A stretch of DNA of 64,000 bases from Pezizomycotina sp. ARF18 (taxonomy: Eukaryota; Ascomycota). The position numbers and the translations under genes were made by a program. The notes under the pieces were generated by a model. The model worked only from the letters and a program-made list of their open reading frames with translations, made no database searches and was not told the DNA's origin. Shown piece after piece: positions 48,513 to 59,639 of this stretch. Position 1 is the stretch's first letter, and each line of letters starts with the position of its first letter. Where the stretch lies: contig AZLU01000052.1 in the NCBI GenBank assembly GCA_002224055.1, positions 62,001 through 126,000 on the forward strand, given 5' to 3'.

Positions 48513-50951
48513 TGTTCGTGAATTGCGCGAGTGCTATATGTATCACTCATGGAAAGGAATAAATCAATGCGAAGCAAAGAGAAAAACACCACTGCTTTAG
48601 CTCGAGGGATGCACTTATGGTGGAGGGAATGATACCTCTTAATTACTAAGTAACTCTTTCGCCAGGTAAAAGAAAAAATATGAGGTGATAGAAAAAATGA
48701 CGCCCCCGGTAGCAAAGAGAAAAAAAAAAAAATTCTTCTCTCGCTCCGCGGCCAAAATGGATGCGCTTGTTTAAGTCAGGATCCTGTCATCTTTGAAAAA
48801 GTCTCTTCTGCGCATCAATCCCTATTACTACTTTACTTCTACTGATCCCCTCCTCCCTCATCCTCCTAGTTGGGGCGTTATTGTGGGCAATTGGTAGGCA
48901 ATTGGCCTGTATGGGACCCCCCCTGCTCGAAGATATTTTCGAAACTTATTTGTATGGTGTGTAGTGGAAGATGTAGGATAAATAACTAGTAATGCGAAAG
49001 AGAAAAAAAGGATAAATATACCTACTTCTACTTAGCTAGTGGAACGGGATTAACATCCACCGATAGTGACAGAATTAGGAAACGTCAAAAAGTTCGGTGC
49101 TAGGTAATTTTGAGGAGACGGCAGTTTCCGGACTTGGCGTCGGTCTCTATATAATCAGTTAGCGCCGATACGGTGGAGTTGAAGAACTTGCACAAAAAAA
49201 AAAAAAAAAAAAAAAAAAAAGAATACAGGGAGCTCTCTCTTGTGAGAACATTTAGAAAAAAGAGATCACCTTCACGATCTTCTGGCGGAGGGTTTTAATT
49301 GCTTATCACCAGTTGTAACCGCCCTAGGTTCAGAGCTTCACCCTGATCATCCTTTGATTTTCTCAACGTTTTTAGAGGTCTAGAACGTAGACTACTTCGA
49401 CTAGTAATGTTTTTTGCTCCACGGTTTATCTGCCGTATATTGCTTTTTAAAAAAAAAAATACGGCAGTTAGCAAGTAAAATCGTCACAAAAACCTCGCTT
49501 CCAAGTTTCCAGACCTGTTTCCCCCATCTTTTCCTGCAGCCTTAAAAGAAAAAAACCTTAAAACTTCGCTTGCCTATTCGAAATCAGCCTAGTCTGGGAG
49601 AGAGAGAGAGAGGGGGGGGGGGGGGGAGCAAGAAAGAATACGAGAAAGACAGCGTTACACTAAGCTATCCAGTGGAAAGAGTAGACGGTTAAGGCAAGGA
49701 TCCAATCAGAAAAATAGCCTCTTTCCTTTTTTCTCCCCATTCTTGCTAGCTGGGAGACGGAATTCCGAAAATGTCCCTCAAATTTGCTTCTGGACGAGGG
49801 CTTAGGCGGATACACCGGGTTCGTTCCGGGCCTGACGACAAAAGGAAAAAAAAAAAAAAAAACTGGTCCCTGGCGTTCTCTGTTAAGTAAGAGGCTTTGT
49901 CGTCGCAGTGGGAGATAAGAACGTGCTTATGAGGTGGATGATCGTCGTTTGCACGACCTCCCAGGAGAGACAGGCGCTGTACTTCGCAACCAAGTGTTCA
50001 GGTAGCTCTGGTCAAGGTTTCTAGCTCTAGTGAAAAGCTATCTGGATGCTTAACCTACCTCTTTCAAGCTGGAAAGAATCCCGAGATAAAATGTGTGGCT
50101 ATATCAAACTACTCGAGCGGTAGAGCATGGAGTTGGCAAGTTTTTCGATTTATTATAGGTTGAACGCAAACGTGAGATTAAGTAGTTTAAACTCCTATCA
50201 GTGCTAGATAACATCGAGACCGTGAGGATATATACTTCAATATATATTTTTATAGACACGTAAAAAAACTTAGTCCGGGCTGGTTTGTCGTCCCGCTACT
50301 TTAAGAGAATTATAAGTATTTGAAGAAAACATAAATATAATACGTTCTAGACCCAATACTCCGAATAGCAGGTGCAAAAAAGAGAAGAAAAGAAAGAAGA
50401 AAAAAGAAGGGGGAATAAGAAAGTAAGAAGGGAAGAGGATTACTAACATGCAATTACTATAAGTTTATAAGATATATGTTCGAACATATTACCAAAGAGG
50501 CCGATAATATACAAAGGGACTATAGCGAATTGTAACAATGAAATAGTGAATAAAGCCAATCTATACCTGATACGAAAAATTGAACTCCGGTACCATGAAG
50601 CTAGCATAAAAACTTAGAGTATTCAAAATCTATATTGCATGAGGACAGGAGAACATATACTAGTCATGAGATGAAATTTTTCCGGAATTCATATCGTAGT
50701 AAGATTTATAAGGAAAATTGAACTGTAACAGCAGACATGCAGAGAGTAAAATCCAATTTGCTAAAGAAAAATACCATTCGCTTGCTTAATTCTAGAAAAG
50801 GCAAATATAAGAGAATCATCAAACCTGGAAATAGCTCAAAAATGACCTTTGAATGAGTATGGTTGAGTGGAAGACGGCGAGGAAATGTGAAGGGATTCGG
50901 CGGATAGCATATACTAGTAGATAGTATGAAAAGGCTCCGAGTATTCCAAAA
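48513..50951. other. Intergenic, no gene seen
   Basis: Holds A27 at 49194-49220, a GA repeat plus G15 at 49598-49626, A18 at about 49845 and purine-rich runs near 50380-50440. A 58-residue open frame near 50000-50165 (+) has ordinary composition but no motif. A tRNA A-box-like stretch at about 50110 has no matching B box. Confidence 0.5.
49598..49626. repeat. (GA)n followed by G15
   Basis: A short GA dinucleotide repeat runs into fifteen G residues. Seen directly. It has quadruplex potential on the plus strand. Confidence 0.85.
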
Positions 50952-52587
50952 TTATGCTAGCAAGAGTTGCGGATCTATGTATTGCTGCGGCGGTCCTTGC
51001 TGCGGTTGCTGCGACTGCTCTGATTGCTGCTGCTCCTCTTGATGATGCTGATCTCCTTGTTGCTGGACCTCTCGTTGCTGCTGGCCCTCTTCTTGCTGAT
51101 TATTGTCCTGTTCCGTTTCCATCTCATCGCCAATGCTAAATTCCGCTTGTTCCGATTCGTCCGTATGTAGCCTGAAAGCTCGATCTTCCCAGTCATCCTC
51201 AAGTATGATGTCCCCGTCTTTGTCCTCATCGTGGTTTTTTCCTTTTTGCTGGATATCACCCCCGAACTCTTTCTTTCAAGCTTCGGTCTCCCTTCTCGAC
51301 GCGAATGCGCTTGCTCTTGGTTGCTGTAATCATCGCCATTGCAATCGTCGCCACCTTCATTCCAAACGTAGTGGTTCCCAGCGTAGTAGTATGAATACGG
51401 GTTCCTCGTGTCGTCGTTTTGGCTCTGTCGAGCCCACGTTTGTATGGCCTTGTTGAGCACGGCCTTTTGGAACCAAAGCCGCTCTCTTTCCCGCCGTTTG
51501 TTCCGAAAACCGACGTAAGTGTCCGGTTGCTGATAGTATTTTATTATAACACTTTCTTTGAGCCAGAGCTCTATTGCGGATTGCAGGATAGTCTAAAAAG
51601 AAGTTGAGAATGTAAGTTAAAATCGACATGACCTTTCAAGAACTTTGGCGATAAATATAAAGCTGTTAATATAATTGGGTTTTAATTATACTTACTGTGG
51701 GGACAAATGGATCGTTTCTCAAGCTCGAGATCTTGATAATCCTTGAATACTTATTCCAAGGTGACAGTCTCAGGGTATCTGTATAGTATTCCGTGATCAT
51801 GTCCAGAAGCCATGAGGCATCCTTGTAAGGGAAAGTTGGGGGATGAGCTTCTGACCTGAGCTGCAGGTGAACGGCGTATAAAAACCGTCGGGGCCGTAAA
51901 GGAGGTATAGCGTCTTCTCTGCGTGAGAAATAAAACGCCTGGTTAAGGAGACGTATGACGCCTTATTCTCCACTGTCGAAGTACTTTCGTTCGACGCCTC
52001 GCCGTAGAAACTTTCTTCCGCATCCTCATATACCTCAGCCCTTCCGTCCGTGCCCACTGATACATCACTCATGGCAGAATCCTTATCCGTGTCAGAGTCC
52101 TCGTACGAAAGAAGCTCGGACTGTCCGTCGAAACTGGTGGCGGGGCCGCTTTTAGCGATGTCTGCAGGCAAGCACCGCTCCGGGTCGTATTTATCTGTGC
52201 CACTGTGAGCGATATCAAACCAGGCGTTGCTTACGCTAGCGTTCTGAGAGCCGTTGGCCCGTTACCTCCTGATTTGCCTTGATTCGTCTCTTTACTTTCC
52301 GCACTTGGCCCGTTCGCCTTTCTGACCTCTTTTTCTTCTTCGCTTTCGAAATCGGATGTGTTGATAACATATAGACCAAGTGGTGACCGGGCTCGTAGAA
52401 GTGGGAAATATGGATATCCTACAGACAAATTGGCAGAAGGGTCTCCTTCTGGTTCTGGAAGTGCTGGTGTTTGTTTGGGGGCCTCGCTTGCGTCAGGTGT
52501 CTTTTCCTCGCTCCCGCTCTTGTCCATGTCGCCGAGATCAATTTGAAACCATTGTGTGCTTTCTCCGTTCTCGTCCATCTTGAGCAC
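50952..52587 (-). CDS. Acidic protein with a polyglutamine-type tail, function unknown
   Basis: I do not recognise the family. The start at 52587 reads MLKMDENGESTQWFQIDLGD, then an acidic Ser/Pro-rich region. An intron near 52190-52215 (GTAAGC to CACAG) joins to GTDKYDPERCLPADIAKSG. Next are SELLSYEDSDTDKDSAMSD, SYVSLTRRFISHAEKTLYLL and, after a frame change, WLLDMITEYYTDTLRLSPWN then KYSRIIKISSLRNDPFVPT. A second intron (about 51590-51695) leads to TILQSAIELWLKESVIIKYY. The tail is charged and then Gln-rich, ending QQGPPQQYIDPQLLLA before a TAA at 50952. The helical middle with RIIKISSLRNDPFV suggests one folded domain in an otherwise disordered protein. An acidic plus poly-Gln layout is common in transcriptional co-regulators, but that is inference only. 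It has three or more frame breaks. Confidence 0.55.
50975..51115 (-). repeat. CAG/CAA-type coding repeat (polyglutamine tail)
   Basis: Imperfect GCT/TGC-rich repeat on the plus strand encoding clustered Gln with Glu, Ser and His on the minus strand. It forms the C terminus of the acidic protein. Length variation between strains would be expected. Confidence 0.7.
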
Positions 52588-53716
52588 TCTGCTGGACAGT
52601 ATTTCGCCCAGTCAGATGTTACAGAGATGAAAGAACACAAGCTGATGCAAGACGTAGAAGATAAGGACGCAAATTCCAATGTCGTCAACGTTGCTTCAGT
52701 TGTATACATATACCACTTTCTCTTTCGATATGTTGTTTTAATGCCTTACTATTCAATCCCTTCCTCTCTCTTGATGTGCAAAGGATAGGCGTTCTGTGAG
52801 CATTAGATGTTGTTTGAGGAGAGTGTAATGGATAATACTGGGTGCTAGTGGTGGTTCGATGAAACGGTTCGTAACGGTTCTAAAGCGGTTTCTAATAGAA
52901 TTTTTTTTTAGGGGAATTAAAAAGGTGCCTTTATGAAATCTAAAACTTGGAGAGAATGGCTCACAAAGAATGGGGAAACAGTTAGCAAATCTTCTCTTTC
53001 TTTGCGGTGTTGTCTTTTTTGTTGCTGTTAAAAAGAAAAGAAATTTGAAGGAAAGAAAGTTAGTAAAGGGAAAATATGAGAAAGTAACCTTTTCACTACT
53101 TACTTATTATTCATTTATTATCATTATTATTTTATTTTTCTTCCCAGTCCCTTAAGGGCTTAAATACAATAATATGTAAAGTAAGGGAAAAAGCTAAGGA
53201 GTTTACAAAGTGAGCTGGTGATGTGCTGGGCTCGCCTTTCTGTGCAACGCTGGATAGGAAGCTTTTAATGTTTGTCCTTTGAAGATATTTCAATATAGAA
53301 TATATACTTATTACTATACACATCATTGAAGATATAAATGCAATTATGATACTACTATGCTGTCATATCTTGCCATGGAGAATATATATTACCCTCCTTA
53401 CTCTCGCCTATATATGTATATTTCATTACCTTCCCTAGCTCATGTAGTAGCAGTTCTTAACTACTCCTCTTCGAATTCATGATCTTCAGGTGGTTTTTAA
53501 GACGTTTAAGGATTGGATAAATATATATATCCGGATTAACAAACACAAACTCTATAGTACAATAAACGAAGTAACTGTTGTAGTATACAAACTCTCCGGA
53601 GCTCCTATCAATTGCAAACTGGCATCTATGGGGGATATTATGAAAGAATAAAATTGGCTTCAATTCTTATCACAAATCGTCATGGTGCTTGTGTCTTGTA
53701 TTACCTTGAAGGATAA

Positions 53717-53753
<37 letters not shown>

Positions 53754-54248
53754 CACGAGTCTCTGAAACCGCCGTCGCATCTATGATGAAACTGCAATTT
53801 TACTTTTCAAAGACGCTTCTAATTTTCTGTAATTTTACAGTTTTCAAACGGTTCTGAAGCCTTTCCAATTGAAGAACCTCTTTGAATCTTCTGAATTTCG
53901 CTTCTTGGCGTAGAAATACATGGACGATTGACAAGTAATTTTGGATACAGGACTTGCCGTCAACAGTGGACCATTTTTTTTTTTGGCGGTCTTCCCTGCT
54001 GACTTTCCTCCAATACATCGCCAAAGTAACCTATTCCTTCGTTCTCCAACATGTTTAAAAGAAAATAAAAAGTGAAAGCATGAATAAGACGGGCACCACA
54101 TTTTGGAAGCCCTTTAACTGAAAATTTCCCCCAATTTTCTTTATCCTCTTTAAAAGATTATTCTGCTTTTCCAAAAGACAATGTTCACCACCGTGATGAA
54201 AAACACAGCTTGAAGCCGAGCTTCCAATCATATCGCACGGAGAACCAT
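52588..54248. other. Intergenic, no gene seen
   Basis: Has T33 at 53719-53751, a TATA-rich patch at 53520-53530 and A/T-rich DNA. Short frames at 53457-53663 and 53800-54101 lack motifs. A partly self-similar patch, GGTTCGTAACGGTTCTAAAG near 52867, is low-copy and not a clear repeat. Confidence 0.5.
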
Positions 54249-54743
54249 CTACTTCTTCCCAGAATTGGCGTTGCTGCCACTGGACGGAGGAGTGTAGGTG
54301 GAACCTCCTTGACCGTTGTTATAGTAGGTGGAGCCGTTTGAGTTTGAATAGTAGTACGAGCCATCTCTGATCGAAAACAGAGGAAAGCCGTTAGCTAATA
54401 TATATAAATGTAAATAGCTTCTATAGATAGGAAGATGCTATCTGCTGGGTCTAACAATGATGTTAGGAGAAGAAAAGGGGGGGGGGGGTGGCCTTACGTG
54501 TTGGAGTAGTGGTAACTGTTAGAATTTGACGCAGAGGAACCGTAGTCGCGAGCACAGTAGTGGTTACCACTGAAAAAAGCCATTTAGCAGATACTTAGTG
54601 CGGGATAAATCTGGGCAAATAAATACGCGAGGATGGCGGAAAGGAAATCAGCGAGATGAGGGGAAAAATCAGAACAAGGCTCACCCGTCATTAGTGCCAC
54701 TACTCTTGTAGGAGTAGGAATTGCCTTGATTATCAGTCGGCAT
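54249..54743 (-). CDS. 82-residue Tyr/Ser/Asn/Gly-rich microprotein
   Basis: Three exons, 54743-54685, 54569-54498 and 54366-54249, with clean GT-AG introns of 115 and 131 bp, join in frame with no break at all and give 82 residues ending at TAG. It starts MPTDNQGNSYSYKSSGTND and continues through HYCARDYGSSASNSNSYHYS, GSYYYSNSNGSTYYNNGQGG to a Ser/Asn-rich end. Repeated SYxYSN-like units are visible (SYSYKS, SYHYSN, SYYYSN, STYYNN). I recall similar short Tyr/Asn-rich proteins in other filamentous ascomycetes, but none with a known role. There is no signal peptide or membrane helix. The composition resembles prion-like, phase-separating segments, which is inference. It is the only multi-exon gene here without a frame change. 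Confidence 0.75.
54477..54488. repeat. G12 run in an intron of the microprotein gene
   Basis: Twelve G residues on the plus strand, that is C12 on the transcript strand, in the second intron just past its GTAAGG donor. Seen directly. Confidence 0.85.
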
Positions 54744-55507
54744 ATTGACGATTTATTTTCTTTTGTAGATTTCCAATTTGTTTTTTAACTGAGATCTAGA
54801 TAACTGGGGTTGACGTTGTTGGGCGTTGAGGTTGTGGTTAGGAGAATAAAATGTGTTGGAGGATTTGAGAAAAGAAGGGTAATTACGTAAGTTGGGGGAT
54901 AAGATTATTTATTTAATGGGAGAAGATAAGTAGTACGCCTATAAAATCTCAAAATCTCGTCAAGCAAACTTTACTCAACTAATTCAAGAAATAAAGTAAC
55001 CCAGGATCTCATAAAGGCAAAGCTAGTAGCAATCGAGTAAGGTCGCGCGGCCAGCTATCGTTAACGAAGCAAATGACGCTACGTAGCACATCTTTGGACA
55101 TTGCCCTATAAAAAGTCTCGTGATATCTCCAAGACAAACTACAGGTATTATTTCTGCGCTAACTCATGATACATATGCTACTTGAGATCTCGGAAAAAAG
55201 AAAAGAAAAACCTTCACGGTGTCGTGGAGAAGCTACCACTGTCTCATATATCAGAGATCTAGGCTGCAAAGAGAAAAAATTTTAAAAAATTGGAGCGATT
55301 TAGCTCAAGACTCGCGCCAGTTCTAAAACAGATCTGTCTGGGTATTGACGCAATGCATCCATAAACTAAAGGTGAAAATAAAGCTGTAGTCGCAGAAAGG
55401 GCGAAGGCTGAAATATGAAGAAACGGTTCATTTTAATGACCAAATATTCGAGGAACGTATCTGTTCGTCAAAGAAATTCAGAACATGAATAAACTCTTTT
55501 CTGATTG
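54744..55507. other. Upstream region of the microprotein gene, no gene seen
   Basis: Lies upstream of the microprotein (start 54743) and past the 3' end of the second F-box gene. It shows a pyrimidine-rich transcript-strand leader (54780-54850 read on the minus strand is rich in C and T with an AACCCCAG stretch), which is common before highly expressed fungal genes. Confidence 0.4.
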
Positions 55508-57993
55508 TTAAAAGTATTTCCGACGGTCCAGTTTCTCCTGCATTCTACGTGGGTCAGATTCGGGACGAGGTCCCACGAACGACTGCACCATACAGTGATA
55601 GGTACGTTCTGCCGTGGAACTTTCGTCCTCTACCCACTTTGCGTAAATTTCAAAATCGTAAATTTCGCCGCTGTTGCCATCATCCTTCTCCATCAAAAAA
55701 AGAACGCGAAGCATTTCGAAGCTCCGCGAGAGATGCTTATAAAATGCAGCTAGGCAGTCTTCGGCTAGTTTCCCGGGCCTAAAGTACTTTTCCAAGATAG
55801 TCATTTCTTCGTCGGATATATCCTCCAACAAGAATTTCTTCTCCGTAGAAAGGGCGCTTTGGCAATGGCCCCAGAACAAAGCGAGATTTTCGGAACTTGG
55901 TATACTACCTATCCTTTCCCCTGGGGCAATGGTCGATAATACTGGTAGGTTTAGGGATACCGTCAAGGTACGGAGCTTCGACACTTGTGAGAGATATTGC
56001 GCTAACTCGATCTGGATGCAAATTAGAATTTTGATCAAGAGGTCGGGAACGGCGAAAGGGGATTAGAATGCATATACGCACAAATTTTTGGTCAGTTTGC
56101 TCTGCCAAGCGATGGACGTTCTCCGCTACATGGGATTTCCACCAGTCCCCTGTATTTAACAACGCGGCGTTACCAAACCGCAGAACTTAAGTTCGTTGAT
56201 GGCAATGCCAACACCGTGGTCAACTATCGGCTTCAGTAATTCAAAGGGCCAACTGATGCCAATGAGGACTATCTTTTTGATGTTGGAGTTTTTCGTCGCT
56301 TCAATTATCGATGCCGCTTCATCCCTCGGATAGATCCTTCGACTTTCAACGTTTCGAGAAATGGTAAAGCTTTGATGAATTGGATCGCTCTCTGCCGTGA
56401 AGCATATCTAACCTTGCTTGCGTCCGAGATCTCCTGATAATGCACGGTCTCTACTTCGCCTGAGATGTTGATAGGGACGTCAGTCCTGAAAAACACCAAG
56501 TTTCTGGACATCTTTTCTAACGCGGGAAGGAACGAAGACCATTCTTCATTATTCGACGTGCTGCAAAACCATTCAGCCGGCCAACCGAAGGAGACTATAT
56601 TTGGGTGGCGTAGAAGAAAAGACACCATGGTTGGATGCGTGAGGGCCACCTTTAAGCCAGTCGGTTGCCTTATGTACGGATGACGGACCTGAAACGACTT
56701 CAGGCAGGGGAAAGTGATATCTTGATTCAGCAGGTCCGGCAGAAAATTTCGAATATGCGGGGCAGCATCCAATCGATGACAAGATTAATTAATGAGGAAG
56801 AAGACGAGTAGATGAAACGAAACGGTGCTATTGAGCTGTGCTTCTTTGCTCGAGAAGTCCCGTGGCAGTCCGAGGAGCTACATTCGTCATCTTCCATTTC
56901 TTCTTCCTCTTCTTCCTCTTCGTCCTCATCCTCTTCCTCTTCGTCATCATTTTCGGTATCACTAATACCACCCTCGGCGTCGCTCCCCTCATTGCTGTCA
57001 TCGTCTCCCTCGCCGTTTCCTGCCATTTCGATATCGGCGCCTCCGTCACCATTATTACCGCTGCCATCGTCTTCGACATCATCGAAAGTGACCGATATTT
57101 CTCTTCCAGTATAAGTGAATGGCCCTCGGCCTGTGAGAGTCGTTAAAATCCTTCGTAGTCTCACCGACCTCAGGCTACAAGATCCACTTCGGGATGCAAC
57201 CTCTTCTAAGATTTGGCGAGCGGCCCCAATGTAAACGGCTTCGATCCAGAGGCGATCGAGCACGTTAGACACTAGCAAGAGCCTTAGCAGCTCTTTGACG
57301 ATCGAATCATGGCCCCAAATTATATAAAGGGTTCTAACATTGACCATGCGCTCAACCACAGATCTAAGAAGTGGTATACAGGACTCAATAAGCTCTTCGT
57401 TTCCGAGGTGCCTTTGGTCATCGTCTGTGAAAGGATCAGGAGGCCGCTCGTAGCATCTATGATGCCATCGCTCCCAATAAAAATCATTGAATTAGCTGAT
57501 GGGGTGGTGAAAAGGAGAAGGAAAAAAAAAAAAGAAGCAAACCTGAGGTCTGACTAACCGATGTGTTACTGTGCCTATATGTTCGCAGAGATTTGGGTTT
57601 CTGTTACACAACGGTGGAGGAACCAAGCTTTAGCCGAGCCAACGCAAGTAATTATAACCAGATAATAATTGTCGTTCTATACTTTCTTCGTTTCTTTCGT
57701 TTCTTTTCTTTCTTTCGTTTTTTTTTTTTTTTTTTTTTTTTTTTAACGCTTTTAATACTACGCTTGGAGACTGGTCAACAGCATTTTCATCCTGTTTGAA
57801 CCATGAACGGAGTACTCTCGACTGTTTCACCCGTCCGATTTACGATAGTTTCTGGCTCATCAACCAACTCGACATTGTAATATATGAGGGGCTGCGCAAC
57901 CAGCTGCCACTGCCTGCAGACGAGGCTTATTTGTACAAGCTCTGTCCGGACAAGGCGCTGGAAGATATTCGTCAGGATCTCTGGAGGAACCAT
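55508..57993 (-). CDS. F-box protein with an acidic Asp/Glu tract
   Basis: Likely an SCF ubiquitin-ligase adaptor. The F-box is at the start: MVPPEILTNIFQRLVRTELV then QISLVCRQWQLVAQPLIYYN. An intron of about 300 bp holding T27 on the plus strand follows. Exon 2 reads NDFYWERWHHRCYERPPDPF and LIESCIPLLRSVVERMVNVR, then WGHDSIVKELLRLLLVSNVL, and LTGRGPFTYTGREISVTFDD. Next is an acidic tract at about 56890-57000 with more than twenty Asp/Glu in a row-like block (DDEEEEDEDEEEEEEEEMED). LRR-like parts follow: PCLKSFQVRHPYIRQ, FLLRHPNIVSFGWPAEWF, IKALPFLETLKVEGS, and at the end VSKLRTLTVSLNLPVL, FEMLRVLFLMEKDDG. The 3' limit at 55508 is the end of the open frame. There are several frame breaks. 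It resembles the other F-box gene in layout but not closely in sequence. Confidence 0.68.
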
Positions 57994-59639
57994 TTCCCCT
58001 CCTCCTTTCTATCCCACTTTCCTCCTAATATTTTTACTTCCTTTCCTCCTTTCGTTTGTCCGACCTCCGCGAGCGGGCGAGTATCAAGTTGCGTATGCGC
58101 GAAAAAAAAAATAAAAAAAAAAGCCTCTCTTTCAGCTGCCTGCAACTGCGTACTCGCTATATGATTTATGACCTCTACATGTGGAGGTTTCTAAAAATCG
58201 CTGGTATGTTACCTCAAATGCCGGCAATCCGATGTTTTGAGACTAAAAATTGAGAAAAAAAAAAAAAAAAAGAGGGGAAGTAGAGAAATGAGGAATGAAA
58301 TGCTCAGATTTACCTTAGAGAACAAGAAAGGATCGTACGAAGGTTCTTGTTGATGATAGACAGGTATGTTGTATATAGAGGACGGAAGTAAAGAAAGGGA
58401 ATACCTAGGTAAGAAAAGAGCTGGCGGAGCTGCGAGTACGAAGTTCTGTGAGAAGACGTGCGAGAGAGAACGTGTGTGCGTGTGTGCCTGGCTTGGCAAT
58501 AAATTATTTTATCTATTTTTATTATTATTTTTATTTTTTATTATTTACTTAGTATTTCCCCACACTTTCTTTAAGAACCAATTTTCTAAAGATTGATGAT
58601 GATTAACAACATGCAACTACTACCTACTCAATCTACTTCTCGCGCCAGGTATCCAGCCAGGCGTATAAAGGTCTCATACGCCTACTTGTCCAGGCTGGAG
58701 ATGAAAGGTTAGCTTCTTCCTTATTATTCTTTTTTCCAGATCCCTTTCACTGCTCATTTTCTTTATCTCACGTCAGTTACGGAACCTGCCGTAACTCGTT
58801 TAGCCCCGCGCTGAGATTGAACTTGTTGGTTGGCTTTTCAAAGAACACGCCGATTGCTACTATTTTTAGGAAGAAAGAAAAGACGAGTGTGCGTAACAGT
58901 GCATTTAATATGCTAATTATTGGAGAGCTGCAAGTTCTCTCCTTTTTTTTTTTTTTTTTTTTTTTTTTGAAGAGAGCTTCCACACGAAAACTCGCCCCAG
59001 GAAAGCTTCCTATTGACCAGCGTTTGTGTAAAGTGGTAAGGTAGTCAATACGACAGTTACTTATTCCTATGCGTGGTACGTACCTCTTTTCACGACTCCC
59101 CCTAGTCTCTTATTACATACCAAGCGTGTGGCGTGTTCCCAAAGCCAGTGGCTTATAGTGATTTGGCTGGAAAGACAAGTCGGTCGGTCAATCTTTCGTC
59201 GCTTTGGTGCTTGTTATACGACGAAGAGGCTAATTTTCTGTAAGGCGCGATGCGGGAAAGCTGGGGTCGTTTGGTTGAATTAGAGAAATGAAACCACTTT
59301 ATCAGATCTTTACAAATTCCTCAATACCTTCTTCGCACCAAAACAAGATAACGCTTGCGAAGGACCCTGGGCCACGCGGGAGCGGGGGGTATCTTAGGGA
59401 AGGGGAACTGTAGCTAGCTATATCGGAAAAGGTACGGCGGAATTAGATGACTCGGTTGTACAGCATGGTTGCTTTATCCCATGCGGCGCACACGGTGTAG
59501 GAATATATATATTCCAACGGGTTTCTAGAAATATCCAACATGTCTTTTGAAGATCCACTTTCGGAATCGGATATACCTTTTTTCTCTCTTCTGTTGCCTT
59601 GTGGATATGCTCTTGTTTTTGTATAGTTCCGAAAATAAG
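57994..59639. other. Divergent intergenic region between F-box gene and second Zn2Cys6 gene
   Basis: Includes T26 at 58943-58968, A14 near 58257 and T-rich runs. Around 58640-58690 (+) the frame SRQVSSQAYKGLIRLLVQAG then DER runs into a GTTAGC that could be a donor site, so a short unrecognised exon is possible. I cannot extend it. Confidence 0.4.

Noticed and set aside
50105-50180. tRNA-like stretch (ACTCGAGCGGTAGAGCA)
   Set aside because: It resembles an A box, but I find no B box (GGTTCGANNCC) or acceptor stem at the right distance.
56812-57146. Ser-rich and hydrophobic plus-strand frames
   Set aside because: These are antisense shadows of the Asp/Glu tract of the second F-box gene.
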